DNA of 64,000 bases from Solimicrobium sp040544425 (GCA_040544425.1 JBEONO010000011.1:71071-135070), one strand, 5' to 3'; numbered from the stretch's first letter, positions 44,001 through 52,254 are shown. Program-made: numbers and translations. Notes: a model not told the origin generated them from the letters alone.

Positions 44001-44266
44001 TCGGTTTTGTGGCCTATCCGTTTATCATCTGGCACCATACCCCGATGTCGCTGGACAGTCTGCAACGGATCGCCGATACCGCGCTGTACGCCGCCAAACG
44101 CAGCTGGCGCAATGCCTGGGTCGGCATCGACGCACCGCCATCGAACGACAAGACCGGCGAGCAGATTGTCGAGCAGTTTTTGAACGATGCCGATTCGGCA
44201 GTACGCGAAGGTCTGGTCAGCGTGATTGCAACGCCAGATCATCTTGAAAAACTGAAGTGGAAATAA
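41018..44266 (+). CDS. Periplasmic beta-propeller sensor diguanylate cyclase (Reg_prop, Y_Y_Y, GGDEF)
   Basis: A signalling protein of about 1082 residues. A signal peptide (ending NIASA) precedes some twelve Reg_prop repeats of the type LWVGTxxGL between about residues 50 and 690. A Y_Y_Y domain (YRYRLDGYDPDWV) and one transmembrane helix (AMAFAMLLLLALTYQF) follow, then a cytoplasmic GGDEF domain with an intact RWGGEEF active site. It should synthesise c-di-GMP in response to a periplasmic ligand, often a carbohydrate in propeller-type sensors. The ATG at 41018 was preferred because it starts the signal peptide; an ATG at 41006 adds four residues. A CMD-family gene follows 17 bp later. Confidence 0.93.
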   Translation: MLSIYHAVFSRTHLLCSLWAALCLFNIASAQTRPGLVTFQPIAIPDEIPAHLSSAMAQDGQGLIWIGTQDGLVRYDGYSFKVYQPKLDDPTSLSGSYVRAISNARDGHLWVGTISDGLSIFDPHTEQFARYRHDATRSDSLINDRVETIAQDPDGHVWLGTDSGLDRMDPTTGKFEHFQHDPLKPDSLASNQVRAVLVDHRGQLWVGTRNGLQRWVSGTASFTSVGDDEHDPESLRGLHVTRLLEDSRHQIWIGTDNEGAAVFDPQTGHLHLLRPSAKSDAGGLSHYWVYSIAEARPGEVWIGTYGGGINVIDAANLKVIDRFRHDSTSPDSIGGDRIGALLVDRSGLVWVGTWGGGIAWHNPASRAFLKWRHSPNNPDGPTHAEIVRSMEMADGAIWLGTNGNGIDVMDQGGHLRGGFRPSPGDPYALADGSISCMIQAADGTIWVATLDGTLHRMRAGPGRNLFQRFGSGQGLPGGAIRSMAFAPDGALWVGSLNGLARLDPRTDKITSYRHHQSDSTSLSGQEVLALVFAADGTLWVGTDSGVNAFNTNTGKSVRVMHDPKRADSLPDDWVPDLLLAKDGHLWVATQSGAAILDKWDGKVAHFDVLATRLHLPIRPATSLIQDASGTVWIGSRTCIDPRTWQVRNFGPADGDEFRTLYFASRTITKRGELLFGSPEGLLVLRPDRLTNWTYSPPVIVSEASIEGIQLAGANTLKQLVLNAGQHTVRLEFAALDFSAPQSLRYRYRLDGYDPDWVTINAEERVAIYTGLPPGDYQLHIQGSNRSGAWSEAEVNLALSVEPAYYQTWWFKTAMAFAMLLLLALTYQFRIRQISLRSKQLEQAVAERTLDLETAYKQIEEASLTDSLTGLNNRRFLEQTIQSELDLATRQHSGETGQQNSDLVLLMLDLDHFKQVNDQYGHAAGDAVLVQTAHLLKLCMRASDYIVRWGGEEFLLVARFIDRSQAAALAEKIRSTIAAHPYELPNGQVIHKTVSIGFVAYPFIIWHHTPMSLDSLQRIADTALYAAKRSWRNAWVGIDAPPSNDKTGEQIVEQFLNDADSAVREGLVSVIATPDHLEKLKWK

Positions 44267-44283
44267 CCAAGAGAGGAAAAATC

Positions 44284-44679
44284 ATGGCAACCCTGGGACT
44301 CATCGAATATCAAGACGCAACACCGGCAGTGCGCGCGGTCTACGACGACATCATGGCCACGCGCAAGACCGACAGCGTGAATAATTTCTGGAAGGCGATC
44401 GCGCATGATCCAGCGACCCTGAAACGCACCTGGGAATCCATCAAGCAGATCATGGCACCGGGCGCGCTAGATCCACTGACCAAAGAACTGATTTATGTTG
44501 CAGTCAGCATCACCAACCAGTGCAACTACTGCATCGCCTCACACACTGCCGCGGCGCAAAACAAAGGCATGACCGACGCGATGTTGCATGAATTAATTGC
44601 CGTCATCGGGATGGCCAACGAAACCAACAAGTTGGTGACCGGCTATCAGGTCGAGATCGACGAACAATTCAAAAAGTAA
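44284..44679 (+). CDS. Carboxymuconolactone decarboxylase/AhpD-like protein
   Basis: A 131-residue protein of the CMD fold. The AhpD-type redox motif CNYCIASH with surrounding LIYVAVSITNQ supports a peroxidase or thiol-disulfide role rather than lactone decarboxylation. The ATG at 44284 follows GAGAGGAA. It is 17 bp behind the propeller cyclase gene and may be co-transcribed, although no functional link is obvious. Confidence 0.9.
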   Translation: MATLGLIEYQDATPAVRAVYDDIMATRKTDSVNNFWKAIAHDPATLKRTWESIKQIMAPGALDPLTKELIYVAVSITNQCNYCIASHTAAAQNKGMTDAMLHELIAVIGMANETNKLVTGYQVEIDEQFKK

Positions 44680-44815
44680 TAATCCGATCCTGTTGTTTAA
44701 ATCGGGTATGATCGCTGTGCACTTACTGCGCATAAACTTGCGATTAATCAAGATTGGACGGCAGGACTTGATTAGAATGAAATACAGAATCTAACTTCAC
44801 TTCAAGGGAATCGTT

Positions 44816-45103
44816 ATGGATAGCAAAAATACACGTCGTCAATTTATCAAACTTGGTGGCATGGCATTGTCAGTCATACCATTGATGGCCATCACAAGTC
44901 GCAGTCAGGCAGCAACCAATGCGGGTTTACGCGCCGCAATGAAATATCAGGACAAACCGAATGGCGACAAGGATTGCGCAGGTTGCATGCAATTTGTACC
45001 GGGCAAAACTCCAACCGATTTGGGCGGATGCAAAATTTTCGCAGGCGACACAGAAATTTCTCCAAAAGGCTACTGTGCTGCATGGGTTGCCAAACCTAAG
45101 TAA
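44816..45103 (+). CDS. High-potential iron-sulfur protein (HiPIP), Tat-exported
   Basis: A 95-residue periplasmic 4Fe-4S electron carrier. A Tat signal (TRRQFIKLGG) is followed by the four cluster Cys residues: CAGC, then GGCKIF and GYCAAW. HiPIPs shuttle electrons from the bc1 complex to terminal oxidases or other acceptors. It is a single-gene unit ending in a strong terminator at 45141. A ribosome site AAGGGAA precedes the ATG. Confidence 0.94.
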   Translation: MDSKNTRRQFIKLGGMALSVIPLMAITSRSQAATNAGLRAAMKYQDKPNGDKDCAGCMQFVPGKTPTDLGGCKIFAGDTEISPKGYCAAWVAKPK

Positions 45104-45140
45104 TTACTGATCCGGGGCCATCGGTCCTGATTAAAAAAAT

Positions 45141-45182
45141 AGCGCTCGACCAGACAATACTTCTGGTCGAGCGCTTTTTTTC
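45141..45182 (+). terminator. Rho-independent terminator of the HiPIP gene
   Basis: A perfect 13-bp stem (AGCGCTCGACCAG at 45141-45153 and its complement at 45163-45175) with a 9-nt loop is followed by seven T residues and preceded by an A-run. The A-run makes it potentially bidirectional. It is the strongest terminator seen in the window. Confidence 0.93.
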
Positions 45183-45335
45183 GTTGTAACACCCGGCAAT
45201 CCCCGTTAACAGGCATTGGTACCCTACCCAACACCCAAAACCCCAAATACCCCATTTGCGGCATAGCCAAACCCAGCCAGTTTGGTTATGCTCTGTCCTT
45301 GCTGATGTCGCGCCTCCCTAACCTATAGACTTTAG

Positions 45336-46181
45336 ATGCTTATCCATTCTCTAGACAACCACCTGCTACAGCAACACGTCAAGCCTTACCTGCAGGGTGT
45401 CCCGCGCTTTATTGTTGAATTTTTGTATTTTGGTATCAAGCAGGCCCGTTCCTGTCTGTTTGCCGGATTATTTTTTGCCGCAGTGTTCACTTTGCCCCGC
45501 GCCGGTATTTTAGGCATGCCACGGTATGACGCACTGTTGGTCATCGCGTTGCTGATTCAGACTTGGATGATCTGGAGCAAACTGGAAACCATGGACGAAC
45601 TGAAAGCGATCTGCCTGTTTCATCTGATCGGCTTTGCACTGGAAGTATTCAAAACCTCCAACGGGATCAAATCCTGGTCGTATCCCGATTTCGCATATAC
45701 CAAAATGTTGGGGGTACCGCTGTTTTCCGGTTTTATGTACGCTGCAGTTGGCAGTTACATCATTCAGTCATGGAGGATGATGGACCTTAAAATCAGACAC
45801 CATCCGCCCTACTGGATGGCCACCGTCATTGCCGCCCTAATTTACGCAAACTTCTTCACCCATCATTATCTCGGAGACTACCGCTGGTATATTGCCGCCT
45901 GTGCGTTGGGCTTGTATGCCAGAACTTCGGTAATCTTTACAGCGCTTGACCGCGAGCGACGTATGCCATTGCTGCTGTCATTTATATTGATTGGATTTTT
46001 CATCTGGCTGGCTGAAAACATCAGCACTTTTTTTCATGTCTGGCAATATCCTGACCAGATTGGCGCATGGGCAACTGTGCATGTCGGCAAATGGAGTTCC
46101 TGGTCACTGCTGGTGATTATGACGTTTACGATTGTCGCGAACCTGAAGCATATTAAACAGTGCATCCATGTTCCTGAATAA
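45336..46181 (+). CDS. DUF817 family integral membrane protein
   Basis: A 281-residue protein with seven or eight predicted hydrophobic helices. Conserved-looking features of DUF817 are FLYFGIKQARSCLFAG, GIKSWSYPDF and ENISTFFHVWQYP. No enzyme function is established for the family. The next gene, encoding a secreted protein of unknown function, overlaps its 3' end by 14 bp, so the two are probably translated together. Confidence 0.85.
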   Translation: MLIHSLDNHLLQQHVKPYLQGVPRFIVEFLYFGIKQARSCLFAGLFFAAVFTLPRAGILGMPRYDALLVIALLIQTWMIWSKLETMDELKAICLFHLIGFALEVFKTSNGIKSWSYPDFAYTKMLGVPLFSGFMYAAVGSYIIQSWRMMDLKIRHHPPYWMATVIAALIYANFFTHHYLGDYRWYIAACALGLYARTSVIFTALDRERRMPLLLSFILIGFFIWLAENISTFFHVWQYPDQIGAWATVHVGKWSSWSLLVIMTFTIVANLKHIKQCIHVPE

Positions 46182-47136
46182 GCACAAAATTCCAGCGACT
46201 ACGCCTCGTTTGGAAATCGGGTCGCGACAATTTATCAGCACCCAATCGGCCCTGGCAATCTTGATGGCACTGATTCTGGCGTACTCAAATCCAGCCAGGG
46301 CAATCAATATCGGCGTGCTGGAAGAAACCGTCGTACCCGGCACTGCCGATCCCGAGCTACAAGCTGTGCTGCGGTTGCTGTTCACAAAGACAGAGCGCGG
46401 CTGGGGCAGCCTGTGCGATCCCAAGTGCGATTTTTCGGTAACGAACGAACCCGTTGACTGGTATGTACAACATGGCGGCACGCAGCTGGCCAGCATACAG
46501 AGCGGTGCCTGGCTTGACAGCTCAGGTCTGACCAACACGGGATTATTAAATGTCAGCTCGGCACTGGTGCCAATCGTCGGAGAAAAAAACCAACTGTATG
46601 CCGACCAAAGCGCCGTGCCGATGCACAAGCCGCTGGTTGTTACTTCAGTACCGCTGCGCAGCACCGTGCATACCTGGAAAGAAGTCGCGGCCGATCAATC
46701 CGGCGTCAAGCAGATGTGGCCGCTGTTTCATAAGAATATTCCTGACGTCGCCATGTGCGGCCCCGACAGACATGGCAAATCAGGCGCGGGCAGACTGCGT
46801 TACACCACGATCAGTGATATCGAAGTTGACCATATCTGGGAGTCAGCGCAGAAGCATCGTTTGATTCACGTTCGGATCAAACCTGAGATCACCAAAAATT
46901 GCGACCGGGCGGTGGACGCCAACGGCCAGTTGTGGCTGCATCTGGCACAGAATCACAAGCTCTATGCATTGCCCGCCTTGCCCGGCGACGTGGCTGATCC
47001 GATCGACTTCGGTGACTTTGGCAACGACAATCAGGAAGTGGCAATTTTCCAGATCCGCGGCAATCACCGCATGGGCTACGTGCTGTATTTTAATAATTTT
47101 CAAGATCAGACCCGGTTGGTCTGGAACACCAAATAG
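46168..47136 (+). CDS. Secreted protein of unknown function
   Basis: I do not recognise this 322-residue protein. An unusually long charged N-terminus is followed by a hydrophobic stretch (ALAILMALILAYSN) and an ARA-type cleavage site before INIGVLEE. The mature part has few Cys and no clear enzyme motif; the most distinctive segments are AMCGPDRHGKSGAG and FGNDNQEVAIFQI. The internal Met at nt 46261 would give a more typical signal. It overlaps the DUF817 gene and precedes a DUF1330 gene by 37 bp. Confidence 0.75.
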   Translation: MFLNKHKIPATTPRLEIGSRQFISTQSALAILMALILAYSNPARAINIGVLEETVVPGTADPELQAVLRLLFTKTERGWGSLCDPKCDFSVTNEPVDWYVQHGGTQLASIQSGAWLDSSGLTNTGLLNVSSALVPIVGEKNQLYADQSAVPMHKPLVVTSVPLRSTVHTWKEVAADQSGVKQMWPLFHKNIPDVAMCGPDRHGKSGAGRLRYTTISDIEVDHIWESAQKHRLIHVRIKPEITKNCDRAVDANGQLWLHLAQNHKLYALPALPGDVADPIDFGDFGNDNQEVAIFQIRGNHRMGYVLYFNNFQDQTRLVWNTK

Positions 47137-47173
47137 ACCACCATCCAGAAAATATCATCAGGAAGAAATTCAA

Positions 47174-47464
47174 ATGGCAGCCTATCTCATCGTCGACACC
47201 TTGTTAACCGATCCGGACAAATACGAAGAATACAAATTGCAAGCCCGACCCATCATCGAAAAATTTGGTGGCGAGTATCTGGCACGCGGCGGCGCGATGA
47301 CCTTGCTGGAAACCGATCTGTGGTCACCGGCGCGGCTGGTATTAATCAGATTCGCGGATGCGGAAACGGCCCGGCGCTGCATGGGTTCCGACGAATATCA
47401 ACAGGTTCTGCCGATCAGCCAGCAATCTGCCAAAAGAACAATGGTGGTGCTGGAAGGGTTGTAA
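47174..47464 (+). CDS. DUF1330 family protein
   Basis: A 96-residue cytoplasmic protein of the dimeric ferredoxin-like (ABM-type) fold. The pattern AAYLIVDTLLTDPDKYEEYK, GGEYLARGG and LVLIRFADAETARR is typical of DUF1330. The ATG at 47174 follows AGGAAGAAATTC. The molecular function of the family is undefined. It probably ends the transcript that begins with the DUF817 gene. Confidence 0.88.
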   Translation: MAAYLIVDTLLTDPDKYEEYKLQARPIIEKFGGEYLARGGAMTLLETDLWSPARLVLIRFADAETARRCMGSDEYQQVLPISQQSAKRTMVVLEGL

Positions 47465-47550
47465 GGCCTGTGACCGCATGCGCTGCTGTCATAGCCCGGT
47501 AAGAAATGCCCCCGATACTGGGCGCCACCATACCAATAATAGGGACAGCC

Positions 47551-48165
47551 ATGTCGTTCAAACAGACATTTACCAGCCATGCCAAATTCATCGCATTCGC
47601 CTTTTGCATTCTGTTTGCGAATCTGTCCGGCGCAGAAACACGACTGAACATCACTTACGCACACAACGCCAGCGACGAAATTGCCACTGGCGATCAACTC
47701 AAGGCGCTGTTGCTCAAATACGATTTATCAAAATGGATTTTGACCAAGGAGATTGTGATTGACAACGCCAGCATTCCGCACAGCCACCCCGTGCTGACCC
47801 TGCACGCCCGGCACTTGAAGGACGATGAGTTACTGCTGTCGACTTTCATTCACGAGCAAATGCACTGGCTGCTCGCCGAGCAGAAAGACTGGACGCCACG
47901 CGCGATCGTCGATTTGAAGATTCAATTTCCAACCACTCCTTTCGGTTTTCCGGAAGCCTCGAATGACGAAGAGGGCAATTACGAACATCTGCTGGTGATT
48001 GCGCTGGAATGGCGCGCTGATCGCGAACTGTTGGGCGAATTAAGGGCGCGTGAGGTGATGGAGTTCTGGGCGAATGATCATTACACCTGGATCTATCGCA
48101 CGGTACTGGAAAATCGCAGAAAGATTGACGACATCATTCGCAAGCGCAATCTGATGCCGGGCTGA
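47551..48165 (+). CDS. Secreted protein with HExxH motif, putative metallopeptidase
   Basis: About 204 residues with a signal peptide (FIAFAFCILFANLSGA). The segment STFIHEQMHWLL contains HEQMH, a zinc-binding HExxH motif; a Glu-rich stretch (EASNDEEGNYEHLLVIALEW) follows about 65 residues later and could supply a third ligand. I assign it no known family, and one HExxH alone does not prove protease activity. The ATG at 47551 was preferred over 47506 for its AGGGAC site and clean signal peptide. It converges with the Lgt-like gene. Confidence 0.7.
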   Translation: MSFKQTFTSHAKFIAFAFCILFANLSGAETRLNITYAHNASDEIATGDQLKALLLKYDLSKWILTKEIVIDNASIPHSHPVLTLHARHLKDDELLLSTFIHEQMHWLLAEQKDWTPRAIVDLKIQFPTTPFGFPEASNDEEGNYEHLLVIALEWRADRELLGELRAREVMEFWANDHYTWIYRTVLENRRKIDDIIRKRNLMPG

Positions 48166-48197
48166 ACTCGTCTGATGGAACGCAAGGCCAGATGCGC

Positions 48198-49121
48198 TCA
48201 GGGTTTTGCGAAATGTCCCGCAGGAACACGCTTGCTCAACAGCGCAACACCAATCAGGCCAAGCCCAAATATGGTCACCGCAATCATCTCGGCCTGCGTG
48301 GCATGCAGCCCGGCGATATTCAGCACCGGATTGACCCGAATCTGCTCAATCGCAAACCGCTCCACACCGGCCAGCAACAGGTAAATTGAAAACAGCCAGC
48401 CGGCCCGGTACGGATGCCTGCGCAGTGACCACAAAATCAAAAAGCAAACCAGGCCCATACAGGTTTCGTAAATCGGTGTCGGATAAACGCCCGGAGCGGC
48501 GATCACTTCACCGTAAATATTATTGACATAGGTTTGGGCCCAGATCCAGTCCGGCAGCCAGTCCGGTTTTAAGGACATATTTGCGGCGATACCCCAATCA
48601 CCATCACCAGAAATCTGACAACCGATACGCCCGATCGCATAACCCAACATCATCGATGGCGCCGTGGCGTCCAGCAGCGACCAGCCCGGCAACTTCCAGC
48701 GTCTGACGCAAAATAGTCCTGCCAGGGTACCGAAGATCAAGCCGCCGAAAATACTCAGGCCCGAGGTACTGAGCAGCATGCCGGCCGGATCAAGCATGAA
48801 GCGATCGGTGTGTTCAAGGATATGAAACAGGCGGGCACCGATAATCCCGGCGATCATCACGATCAAGGTAAAGTCCGGCACAATCTGCTGCGGTGGCACT
48901 TCGGTCAGCGTAAGTTGGCCACTGGCGTTTTTACTGCTGATGGTCGCTGGGCCAATCCGGCCGGCTTCGAACAGTCGTTGCAGCTCGCGACTGAGCAGAT
49001 TGGATGCGGCCAGCAGCGCCGTCGCCACACACAGGCCAAACATCGGCAGGCGCAGCGGCAGGTCATAGCCGGTCAGCGCTTTGATTAAATCACTCAGATA
49101 GGGATAGGACATGGTTTTCAT
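48198..49121 (-). CDS. Divergent prolipoprotein diacylglyceryl transferase-like membrane protein
   Basis: A 307-residue polytopic protein of the Lgt fold, with GARLFHILEH, SGLSIFGGLIFG, a GRIGCQISGDGDWG segment and ERFAIEQIRVNP. In Lgt the GRIGNFINGE motif and a preceding histidine are important. Here the Asn is Cys, the second Asn is Ser and the histidine position reads Phe. It is therefore probably a paralogue with altered activity rather than the housekeeping Lgt. No lipoprotein-processing gene (lspA, lnt) lies nearby, and in this group the true lgt is usually elsewhere. Confidence 0.8.
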   Translation of the reverse strand: MKTMSYPYLSDLIKALTGYDLPLRLPMFGLCVATALLAASNLLSRELQRLFEAGRIGPATISSKNASGQLTLTEVPPQQIVPDFTLIVMIAGIIGARLFHILEHTDRFMLDPAGMLLSTSGLSIFGGLIFGTLAGLFCVRRWKLPGWSLLDATAPSMMLGYAIGRIGCQISGDGDWGIAANMSLKPDWLPDWIWAQTYVNNIYGEVIAAPGVYPTPIYETCMGLVCFLILWSLRRHPYRAGWLFSIYLLLAGVERFAIEQIRVNPVLNIAGLHATQAEMIAVTIFGLGLIGVALLSKRVPAGHFAKP

Positions 49122-49214
49122 TCGGATTGAAGGGTGGCCAAGTGTACTTCACTTTCAGCCACTTACTTCGTCAAAGGCCCGGACGGTCGTTCAGAAGGGC
49201 AGATCAGAATCAAC

Positions 49215-49646
49215 TTACCTGTCGATCAGGTAGATTGCAACACCGGCCTTTTTTGCAGCTTTACGCAAGTCTTTATCTAACGTAGCGACCGGCAGATTTT
49301 TTCTCAGCGCCAGTTCCAGATATTGTGCATCATATCCCGACAATTTAAATTCTCTGGATATCGATCCAACCGCCAGTTGCACGCCAATGGGTGACACTGG
49401 ATCAGGAACGATGGGCAACTGCGCAAACTGAAATACCATTGCAGAAATCGCCGATTCGCCAATTTTCCCGCCGTCTTCCGCACATCTCAACACGTGTATT
49501 GTTTCCGTGTACCACAACACTGGGACCCAGGCCGCTGCATTCTGCAATGCCTCCAGCACTTTTTCGGCATAATTCCGATCAGATTCGGATCCATCCTGAA
49601 GTGCCCAACGAATCGCCACCGATGCATCGAGCACAAAATCGCTCAT
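49215..49646 (-). CDS. PIN-domain toxin (VapC-like)
   Basis: A 143-residue ribonuclease-type toxin. The acidic PIN residues are visible: Asp in VLDASVAIRW, Glu in WYTETIHVLR, and Asp residues in GYDAQYLELA and TLDKDLRKAA. It is the second gene of a Phd/PIN module; its ATG overlaps the antitoxin stop by 4 bp. It should cleave specific RNAs when the antitoxin is degraded. Confidence 0.92.
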   Translation of the reverse strand: MSDFVLDASVAIRWALQDGSESDRNYAEKVLEALQNAAAWVPVLWYTETIHVLRCAEDGGKIGESAISAMVFQFAQLPIVPDPVSPIGVQLAVGSISREFKLSGYDAQYLELALRKNLPVATLDKDLRKAAKKAGVAIYLIDR

Positions 49647-49882
49647 CGTCTGCCCCTCTGCCTCATTTCATCGAACTGTGTCTGGTCGATACTATTTGGT
49701 TTGCGCATTGCCTTGATTGCAGCAATCGCATCACTGGTCTGCTGCGCTAGTCGACTCGCGCTTGGAACCAGATCGGCGACTGGCTTGCCACGGTTCGTAA
49801 TTGTCACAAGTTCGCCTCTTTCAACTTGTTTTAGCAAATCGGCGAGTTTGGTCTTTGCTTCATAAATCCCAATTTCGATCAT
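49643..49882 (-). CDS. Phd/YefM-family antitoxin
   Basis: A 79-residue antitoxin. EAKTKLADLLKQVERGELV and TNRGKPVADLVPS are the Phd/YefM DNA-binding dimer signature. The C-terminal helix would wrap the PIN toxin. The ATG at 49882 has an ideal GAGGAGG site 6 bp upstream; the longer frame to 49927 is rejected. It precedes and overlaps the toxin gene (antitoxin-first order) and is divergent from ung. Confidence 0.92.
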   Translation of the reverse strand: MIEIGIYEAKTKLADLLKQVERGELVTITNRGKPVADLVPSASRLAQQTSDAIAAIKAMRKPNSIDQTQFDEMRQRGRR

Positions 49883-50003
49883 AATGCCTCCTCGTTGCCC
49901 ACAACAAATATGATCTAGTCTATACATCTGACCAGATTACCGCAAGAACTAATTGAATTACGAACCTGTCTTATTCAGTCAAATCAACCAGGAGGCTGAT
50001 CCC

Positions 50004-50690
50004 ATGCATATCGACGCACAGTCAATCAAGCTTGAAAGCAGCTGGAAACATGAATTGATCCAGGAATTCGGCAAGCCCTACATGATCAGCCTGCGCGCGT
50101 TTCTGAGAAGCGAGATGGATTCGGGACGGAAAATTTATCCCAGGCCGTCAAATTGGTTTGCCGCCTTTGCCCACACTCCATTTGACAAAGTCAAAGTCGT
50201 CATCCTCGGACAGGATCCTTATCATGGCCCAGGTCAGGCACACGGCCTGTCGTTTTCTGTGCCTGCCGGCGTTACGCCGCCGCCTTCTCTGCTCAATATT
50301 TTTAAAGAACTTGAAACCGATTTGGGTGTTGCGCGGCCTGAGCACGGCAATTTGCAAGGCTGGGCCGAACAGGGAGTTTTACTGTTGAACAGCGTTCTAA
50401 CCGTTCGTGACAGCGAGCCGGCGTCACATCAACAACGTGGGTGGGAAGCGTTTACCGATCAAGTGATCCATGTTCTGAATGACCAACGCACGAACCTGGT
50501 GTTTATTTTGTGGGGATCTTATGCGCAAAAAAAGGGCCTGTTCATCGACCGCGACCGGCACAAAGTCATCGAAACTGTTCACCCCTCCCCTTTGTCGGCA
50601 GCACGTGGTTTTTTCGGAAGTCGGCCGTTCTCGAGGTGTAATCAGTATCTTCAGGAGCATGGCATCGAACCGATTGATTGGTCTCTCTAG
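50004..50690 (+). CDS. ung: Uracil-DNA glycosylase
   Basis: It removes uracil from DNA in base-excision repair. The water-activating loop GQDPYHGPGQAHGL and the Leu-loop HPSPLSAARGFFGS of family 1 UDG are intact. The ATG at 50004 follows AGGAGG and gives 228 residues; the upstream ATG at 49953 is rejected. It is a single gene. The 220 bp after it contain nothing I recognise. Confidence 0.96.
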   Translation: MHIDAQSIKLESSWKHELIQEFGKPYMISLRAFLRSEMDSGRKIYPRPSNWFAAFAHTPFDKVKVVILGQDPYHGPGQAHGLSFSVPAGVTPPPSLLNIFKELETDLGVARPEHGNLQGWAEQGVLLLNSVLTVRDSEPASHQQRGWEAFTDQVIHVLNDQRTNLVFILWGSYAQKKGLFIDRDRHKVIETVHPSPLSAARGFFGSRPFSRCNQYLQEHGIEPIDWSL

Positions 50691-50910
50691 CCAGCCGGCC
50701 TGACAGATCCGGCTTCGGCGGCTGCCGCGCGAACGACGCGGTTTTCAAACTGCTTTTATTGTGCAAAGACAGCTGCCCCTGCCCATTTGGTGCAACAATC
50801 ACATCGCCCTCACGGCGAGAATTCAGGCAGGCCAACCTTACCTGATCTGGCTATAATGGCCGGCGCGCAATTTATCGGACAACGATCACTCAAACTTCTG
50901 TAGCCATACC

Positions 50911-52254
50911 ATGTACACATTCACAACTAACAACATCGCGGTCACACTCATTGTTTCCGTATTGAGCATCAGCACTTGTGCGGCGACGCCAACTGAGCCG
51001 GATCTGACCATTCCCGACAGCGAAGCCTGGGCGGTTCATGGTCAGGTGACCAATATCACGCAAAAACATGCCGACTTTCATGCGCCATACAGCGGTGCGC
51101 AAAGTTTAAGTCCCAGCGGTCCGATGGTCGAGACCACCGATATGACGCTGATGCTCGGCCGACGTTTGTGGGAGGGCGGGGAAGTCTGGATCAATCCGGA
51201 AATCGATCAGGGTTTTGGTTTTGACAATACGCTGGGTGCGGCAGGTTATCCGAACGGCGGCGCCTATAAATTGGGGGCCAATAAACCCTATGTCCGCGTG
51301 CCACGATTGTTTATGCGCCAAACGATTTCACTGGACGGCGAGCGGACCGATCTGGAGAGCGCTCCCAATCAGCTGGCACAACAGATTGGCGTGAACAACG
51401 TCACGATCACGGCCGGTAAATTTTCGGTCACGGACGTGTTTGACACGAACAGCTATGCCCACGATCCCCGCGCCGATTTTTTCAACTGGTCGGTAATTGA
51501 TGCAGGCAGCTACGATTACGCCGCAGACCCATGGGGCTTTACCTGGGGTGGCGCAGTGGAATGGACGCAGAACTGGTGGACACTGCGAGCCGGATTTTTT
51601 CAATTGTCACCCGAGCCAAATGGAAAAATCATCCGCGTCAATTTTGGCGGGAACTCGAGCAGTCTGGAATGGGAAACCCGGCATAACTGGGCCGGGCATC
51701 CTGGAAAAATCAAACTGCTGGCCTGGATCAATCAGGGCAATATGGCCAGTTATCAGGATGCCCTGGCGCTGGCACAGCGGACTGGCTCGGTTCCCGCGGT
51801 TGCGCCGGTGCGCCGGTACAGCTCGCGCCCTGGCATTGTCCTGAATATGGAACAGGAACTGTCGGCTGATGCAGGCGCATTTCTGCGTCTGAGCGCCAAT
51901 CGCGGCGACAAGGAAACCTATGAATTCACCGATATCAATCAATCGCTCTCGACCGGATTGTCAATTAAAGGGGATCGCTGGGGGCGGCATGAAGATACGG
52001 TAGCGATTGCCGCGGTGGTCAACCGTCTGTCCGGCAACGCGCAATCGTATTTTGCAGCGGGTGGACTGGGTCTGTTGATCGGCGACGGGAAACTGAATTA
52101 CGCGCCTGAAAAAATTGCGGAGCTGTATTACTCCTGGCAGGTCGTGCCGAGCGCAACACTGACGTTTGATTATCAACACATGACCAATCCGGCACACAAC
52201 CAGGATCGCGGACCGGTCTCGATTTACGGACTGCGCTTGCATGCCGGTTTTTAA
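50911..52254 (+). CDS. OprB-family carbohydrate porin
   Basis: A 447-residue outer-membrane beta-barrel. A signal peptide of about 24 residues ends near TCAAT. HGQVTNITQKHADFHAPYSG and the GKFSVTDVFDTNSYAHDPR block are hallmarks of OprB-type carbohydrate-selective porins, and the protein ends in an aromatic Phe (LRLHAGF), as barrel proteins do. It may help sugars cross the outer membrane, but it is 14 kb from the saccharide locus. It is followed by a paired inverted repeat (52275-52384). Confidence 0.9.
   Translation: MYTFTTNNIAVTLIVSVLSISTCAATPTEPDLTIPDSEAWAVHGQVTNITQKHADFHAPYSGAQSLSPSGPMVETTDMTLMLGRRLWEGGEVWINPEIDQGFGFDNTLGAAGYPNGGAYKLGANKPYVRVPRLFMRQTISLDGERTDLESAPNQLAQQIGVNNVTITAGKFSVTDVFDTNSYAHDPRADFFNWSVIDAGSYDYAADPWGFTWGGAVEWTQNWWTLRAGFFQLSPEPNGKIIRVNFGGNSSSLEWETRHNWAGHPGKIKLLAWINQGNMASYQDALALAQRTGSVPAVAPVRRYSSRPGIVLNMEQELSADAGAFLRLSANRGDKETYEFTDINQSLSTGLSIKGDRWGRHEDTVAIAAVVNRLSGNAQSYFAAGGLGLLIGDGKLNYAPEKIAELYYSWQVVPSATLTFDYQHMTNPAHNQDRGPVSIYGLRLHAGF

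Noticed and set aside
48198..49121. Housekeeping lgt gene
   Set aside because: Active-site motif residues are substituted, and the gene lacks the usual lgt neighbours; it is treated as a divergent paralogue.
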